Shown here: positions 58,912 to 64,000 of the stretch, in pieces
Layout of the letters: each line of letters begins with the position of its first letter
Position numbering within the stretch: the first letter of the stretch is position 1
NCBI GenBank assembly: GCA_027563935.2
Contig: CM050451.1
Coordinates: 103,877,565 to 103,941,564 of the forward strand
DNA: 64,000 bases
Direction: 5' to 3'
From: Costus lasius
Taxonomy: Eukaryota > Streptophyta > Magnoliopsida > Zingiberales > Costaceae
The notes under the pieces: model-generated
What the model was told of the DNA's origin: nothing
Databases searched by the model: none
Seen by the model: the letters and a program-made list of their open reading frames with translations, nothing else
Translations under genes and position numbers: made by a program

Positions 58912-59352
58912 TAGGGGTGAGCAAACGGTACCGGTACCGAATTACCATACCAAACTTTTCTGTACTTTGGTATTTCGGTACTCGGTACTGGTACCGAAAT
59001 TTTATTCGGGAAATTGGTACCGGTACTAGTACCTAAAAACTATTTCAGGAAAATCCCGAAGTACCGAAGTCCTAATTTTTCATATATTATTTAATTAAAA
59101 AAATAATATTTATATATTAATATTCGGTATTTTTTGATACAAATACCGAAATACGTAAATTAGAATAAAAAATATTCGGGATTTTGGGAAATCGGTACTG
59201 ATACCGATTTTATTTCGGGAAATCGGTACCGGTACCGAACTCCCGAAGTAGAATTCGGTATCGGTACCGGTACCTATAATTTGAGGTTCGGGAGTTCGGT
59301 ACCGGAAGTTCGATACAGGTACCGATACCGAAATCCCGATTGCTCTCCCCTA
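58912..59352. mobile_element. hAT-type MITE in B6
   Basis: Same element and site, ATTAGGAT on both sides. Confidence 0.87.
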
Positions 59353-59766
59353 ATTAGGATTGTATGTAAGGGCCTCAATATATAGAGGCCTTATGTTATC
59401 CATTATTTTTCAGTACATTGGTAACAATATTTTCTTGTGCAAATCATTGTTTTTTTCCTAATCTCTATTATTTCTCCTCCACTCTCTTAACTTATTTATA
59501 AATTACAATCCTGCCTTTTCGCTAGAACTGCTGTGCATAGTTGGTTTGCTTGATCTTATTTTTTTTTAAAAAAAGAACGAACTAGAAATCAATATAAACG
59601 AGGCTTTTTCGTTGCCGTACTTCATTGGGGTTAACAGTTTTGTTGAGGGTTATGATAGGTGTTAGGCCCAAGCCCAACTCGCGGCCCAAACCCAGCCACT
59701 TCAGGGAAGCAGGCTGGCGGGTCGAGTTCGGGTGGCTTAACGGGTCGGGCGACCCGTTTGGATGAC

Positions 59767-62163
59767 TTGAGCTTGGGCTACAGTGCCCATAGTTACTACG
59801 CGCGAACGCATGCGTTCGACGCGAGAGAGGCGGCGGCGTCACTCCACTCCCTCTCCCCAATTCTTTCTCCCCTCCGTCGAGTGCGGCTCCGGCTACGATT
59901 CCGGCAGCTTCCCGATGGGTTGGGTGTGGCGGTACAGGATGCATCGAAGCAAGGGGCAGCGTTCCCCTTTTCCTTCCTCTCCTCTCTGTACACTCTCAAC
60001 TCAACTCCTCTCCTCTACACATCCGACCCCGCCGCTACCGAAAACCCTAGTCGGCACGGTAGCTAGCCCCTGCCTGAGGGGAGGAGGCGGTGGAACTCCG
60101 TACGTCGAAGAGCCTCTACTGCGCTAGCTGTCCAAGAGAGAGAGCTTGCAGCCCCTCTCCATCCTTATCATCTGCTCCCGCTAACACCGGACACCTGCCA
60201 GCAGCTTGATGCACGGCCCACGCCTCTGCACCACCTGCTGCGTCTGCATCCACTGTTGCCTCGGGAATCCCGCTGAATTTCGCGCCTTTGCGCATTTATT
60301 GACTGAGTGAGGATCGGATCCACCTCTTCACAACGCCTGGATCTGGCTCTTGATCCTGCTTCCGCCTTGGGGCTCTGCCCAAGCCCACCTCCAAACGACC
60401 ATCTCGGCCAGGCCCAGGACCCACTGGTCCTTGGGCGTAACACCCTCCCCTCGACGTCCAGCTCTTCTCGGCCTCCGTCAGGGGCAAAACTTCAATGCCT
60501 GCCGGCGCCCCATGCTAGCTCCTCGTCGCTGTTGCTCCAGGAGGTAGATTACGTAGAGGTGAGAAGTGAAGTGGATGCCGCGCTCGGCATCTGGGTCTGC
60601 ATGGCCTTCGCCAGGACTGGAGCTTCCATCCACGCTGAGCCCCGCTGAGGGGAAAAGCCACCGCTTATTCCCCTTTCACCGATCCTCTTGAGCGGGCATC
60701 CTTCTCTGTCCGCTCGCCATCCACCGGAGAACGTCCTCAGGGTCTTACACCTCGGACGTGCTTCTCCCGATCCAACAAGTGCTGCCGCTCCCCCTCTATT
60801 TCTTCTTACTCTCTCGGAGAAGATCCCACCCGCAGTCATCTTCCCCAACTCATGGAGAGGACCTGCGGAGCAACTCCTCGCCTCAGCTTATCGAACCGCC
60901 CAGGAGCGAGACACTCCCGCCTCATCCATCTGAGGGGAAGGGCGAGCCACTGCTCACGTTTTCCGGCTCTGGGAGAAGTAGCAGACACCCTCTCTGCTTC
61001 CTATGCTTCTCTCGTCACTAGAGATTCAGGGAGGAGTCGACACTCTTGTCGCCTACGCTCGTCTGTAGTTGGCATCGCCGAGGAGGAATGGTCTCCGTCT
61101 TCCTCACAGCTCTCGGCCTTGCCTCAACCAACCCAACCTCTCCCCATCCTCAGCCGGACTCTGTGGTGGACGAGTCACCGTCGGAGCGCCGCCTACGCTG
61201 TCCGTTCGACTCATCACGTCGGTGAGGGTGGTTGGCGGAGCTCTCTTCAGTCGCCTGAGATGGAGGAGCCCACGGCAGACCTCTGTCTCGTCCGCACCGC
61301 AAAACTCCTGGAGGAGACGCCCTCGTCTCGTTCGTTGGGAAGCGCCACCTGCGTTCTTCATCGCAGCAGCGTTGACTAAATTTTGCACCTCCACGCGTTC
61401 ACGCCTTCGACTCAAGGGAGAAGGCGAGTTCCCTTGTCTTATGGCGCCCGCTTCTCGGGGAAGGAGGAACTCTCACTCGCCCGGAGCCTCCATTCTCGTC
61501 GCCGCTCATGAGGAAGAAGGCCGGCTCCGCTTGCTCTGTACAAATTCTCACAAGGCTCCACCTATCGTCGGAGCTCTTCCTCGTTACTCTAGACTCGACC
61601 AGCTCCCCCTCGGCTGCTAGTCAAAGCTTGATTCCAGCGGCTGCTCACTTACGTCCTACTCGTCTGACCCCGCGTCTTCCGGAACACCACCGCTGGTCTA
61701 CCTGGAGGAAGGAGAAGTTGGCCCCCACCACTGTCGACACCTGTGTCTCATGGAGGAAGACGTGACGTCCTAGCCATCGCCTCCACTGGATCGTCAGAAC
61801 TCGACTAACTACCCTCTGATACCATTGTTAGGCCCGAACAGAGTTAAAGTGTCTTTAGTCAGCCTTAAGCCCGATTAACGCGCCCACATCCGCAATCACG
61901 TCTATTTTTGAATTTCTACTAACTGTGTTGATGTTGACTCGCACCTCGAGTTGAACACCACGTACATCGTCCTCCTCGCGTTGATGAGCACGCGACGCAG
62001 CAACGCCAGTGTGCGCTGCCTCAGCCGCGGATATTGCCGGAACGGGAATCGGGTCTGCGGCAGGGGAAGGGCCACTCGCACCCTTCGCCTCTCAGCCTCA
62101 TCGGCATCCCTCCTGACGCCGGGAATCGTCGTCGAAGCTCGCCGACCAGATGCCAAAATATAG
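59767..62163. repeat. Module A4 (GC-rich)
   Basis: As A1, with small deletions and a TAG (61618) shortening the long plus frame to 183 codons (61069-61620). The primer-like motif is intact (about 61815-61833). Confidence 0.8.
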
Positions 62164-62503
62164 GGAACGCTTAACTCAATGCTTGATTACCGAGTATCTG
62201 AAGACATTTTTAATAGAGGATGAGTTTCCTTCATCGGATGATTTCTCGGTCTCCTCAAATGCTATGATGAACGCCCTAGCTACCTTTGGAGTTTCAATAG
62301 TTCTATGGGAGGAGATCAGCGAGAAAATTTTGACAAGTCTAAAGAAAATTGAATCGTGCAAGTCTGAGATGGACAATGAGAAAATGGTGTTACTAAATTT
62401 TTTGAAGCATGTAGATATGGAGAATCGCAAACAGTCAGAAGATTATCAACACTTACTAGACAAAACAAAGCAGATAGATCAGAAAATGGAAACGCTGGCA
62501 TAG
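62150..62503 (+). pseudogene. A-B copy of the coiled-coil ORF (unit 4), stop at 62501, mosaic
   Basis: Starts MPKYRERLTQCLITEYLK. It carries type-1 residues MMNALATFG, then type-2 SIVLWEE, and the type-2 3' end. TAG at 62501-62503 replaces the Glu of LAER. Confidence 0.55.
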
Positions 62504-63216
62504 AGAAAGTGTCGTATAAGTTTAGATTTAGAAGCAACGAATGCCAGCCTAACAAACAACAATAGACTCAAAAGAAGAAAGTCAGCCAGAGACAAATATG
62601 ACTTCGGAGCTCAAAATTCTCAATTCCTTGAATGATTCAATTTCCTAGCTCAGTGTATAGATATGTAGATGATATTGATTGTTTGGAGCGGTATTGATTG
62701 TTTGGATCCAAGCTTTGTTATGTTGTTGATCTTTTGATTACGTTGCGTTAACAATTTCTAAAATGGAGGTCGTGGAATTGATTTACCTGATTATTGAGTG
62801 GTCTTTACGATGCTATAGATGGTTATAAGATCTCTATAGTTGGTTTGCTTCTTCTGGTTGGTGTTTTGATCTATGATCTAATTCTGCGCCAACTGTCTGT
62901 ATTCCCAAATAGAACCAAAAAAGGTGGTGACAGGATGATTCTATACATTCTTTGTGTGGAACGTAGTGCTTCACAATTTTTTTTTTTTGCTTCCATCATA
63001 TAAATTCAGTCATCGAACTATCTCGCACTGTTTTTGACAATGGTAAATTAGTGTTATATATAATATATACAAATGCTAGAATTAAGTATATAAATTATAC
63101 AAGTTGCCTCATTCCCTAACAATGTTGCTCTCGAAGTTCATATGCTTTGTTGGAAAATGTATTATTGGAAGGTACATTACTGGTCTTGTAAATAATAATT
63201 CAAACAATATTAAGAT

Positions 63217-63658
63217 TAGGGGTGAGCAAACGGTACTGGTACCGAAGTACCATACCAAACTTTTCGGTACTTTGGTACTTCGGTACTTCGGTACCGGTAC
63301 CGAAATTTTATTCGGGAAATCGGTACCGGTACTAGTACCTAAAAACTATTTCAGGAAAATCCCGAAGTACCGAAGTCCCGATTTTTCATGTATTATTTAA
63401 TTAAAAAAATAATATTTATATATTAATATTCGGTATTTTTTGATACAAATACAGAAATACGTAAATTAGAATAAAAAATATTCGGGATTCCGGGAAATCG
63501 GTACCGATACCAATTTTATTTCGGGAAATCGGTACCGGTACCGAACTCCCGAAGTAGAATTCGGTATCGGTACCGGTACCTATAATTTGAGGTTCGGGAG
63601 TTCGGTACCGAAAGTTCGGTACAGGTACCGGTACCGAAATCCTGATTGCTCTCCCCTA
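63217..63658. mobile_element. hAT-type MITE in B7
   Basis: Same element and site. Left duplication ATTAAGAT (one mismatch), right ATTAGGAT. Confidence 0.87.
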
Positions 63659-64000
63659 ATTAGGATTGTATCTAAGGGCCTCAATATATAGAGGCCTTAT
63701 GTTATCCATTATTTTTCAGTACATTAGTAAAAATATTTTCTTGTGCAAATCATTGTTATTTTCCAAATCTCTATTATTTCTCCTCCACTCTCTTAACTTA
63801 TTTATAAATTCCAATCCTGCCTTTCACTAGAACTGTTGTGTATAGTTGGTTTGCTTGTTCTTATTATTTTTTTAAAAAAAGAACGAACTAGAAATCAATA
63901 TAAATGAGGCTTTTTCATTGCCGTACTTCGTTGGGGTTGACAGTTTTGTTGAGGGTTATGATAGGTGTTAGGCCCAAGCCCAACTCGTGGCCCAAACCCA

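Larger units (their letters stand above)
52958..59766 (+). repeat. Array unit 3 (C3-B5-A3-B6, 6809 bp)
   Basis: C3 52958-53502, B5 53503-55419, A3 55420-57860, B6 57861-59766. Same structure as unit 1. Confidence 0.9.
39369..64000. repeat. Higher-order tandem array of modules C, B and A
   Basis: Order: C1 B1 A1 B2 / C2 B3 A2 B4 / C3 B5 A3 B6 / A4 B7 (cut by the window). Junctions are the same in every unit: B ends GTTTGGATGAC then C (ATCCTTGCTG) or A (TTGAGCT); C and A both join B at GGAACGCTCAACTCAATG. Identity between units is visibly very high, so the array is young. Each B carries the same hAT MITE with the same target duplication, so the MITE predates amplification. Confidence 0.92.
59767..64000 (+). 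repeat. Array unit 4, lacking C and the first B (A4-B7, cut by window)
   Basis: A4 59767-62163 follows B6 directly at GGATGAC/TTGAGC, the same junction as B1-A1. Unequal exchange between two B modules would remove a C-B segment and give this. A4 has small deletions (near 59893 and 60450) absent from A1-A3. Confidence 0.88.

Overview
This is nuclear DNA of a flowering plant. It is dominated by transposable elements and holds no intact conserved host gene that I can recognise. The evidence is the Athila-type Ty3/gypsy retrotransposons with tRNA-Asp-like primer sites, further gypsy long terminal repeats (LTRs) with a tRNA-Met-like primer site, a hAT-type MITE, plant-style introns and telo-box-like leader motifs. 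I cannot fix the species.

Layout. 1-9642 is the 3' part of an Athila-type element (Athila-1): gag, protease-RT-RNase H and integrase in one frame broken by single stop codons, then an ORF in the env position, then a 3' LTR. It is inserted in the gag of a minus-strand gypsy element (9643-12670), of which gag, primer site and one LTR (10990-12670) remain here. A minus-strand solo LTR (12676-14103) abuts that LTR and is flanked by CTTAG on both sides. 14.1-19.4 kb is mostly non-coding, with a decayed mitochondrial-carrier exon at 17.9-18.4 kb. A plus-strand solo LTR of the same family as 10990-12670 lies at 19463-21036 with a perfect GTCAC target duplication. 22.1-23.4 kb holds a Tat-like integrase fragment and an unassigned exon-like fragment. 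25381-36464 is a second, badly decayed Athila-type element (Athila-2) whose 3' LTR is cut short.

36.4-64 kb is the most unusual part. After two diverged copies of a GC-rich module (A', A'') comes a higher-order tandem array built from three modules: C (about 545 bp, intron-like end and first codons of a small ORF), B (about 1.9 kb, the rest of the ORF, its 3' region and a hAT MITE) and A (about 2.4 kb, GC-rich). The order is C-B-A-B three times (6686, 6903 and 6809 bp) and then A-B running off the window. C-B copies encode a 173-residue coiled-coil-like protein that is intact in two of three copies. In A-B copies module A supplies a different start, and all four are broken by stop codons. The two kinds of B carry diagnostic differences, and the last B is a mosaic.

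A second theme is that three different LTR-retrotransposon lineages here carry clusters of short GC-rich palindromes spaced about 62-76 bp apart, in the LTR and, for both Athila elements, also between pol and the env-position ORF. All module boundaries, identities and family assignments are by eye; no alignment or database search was run.
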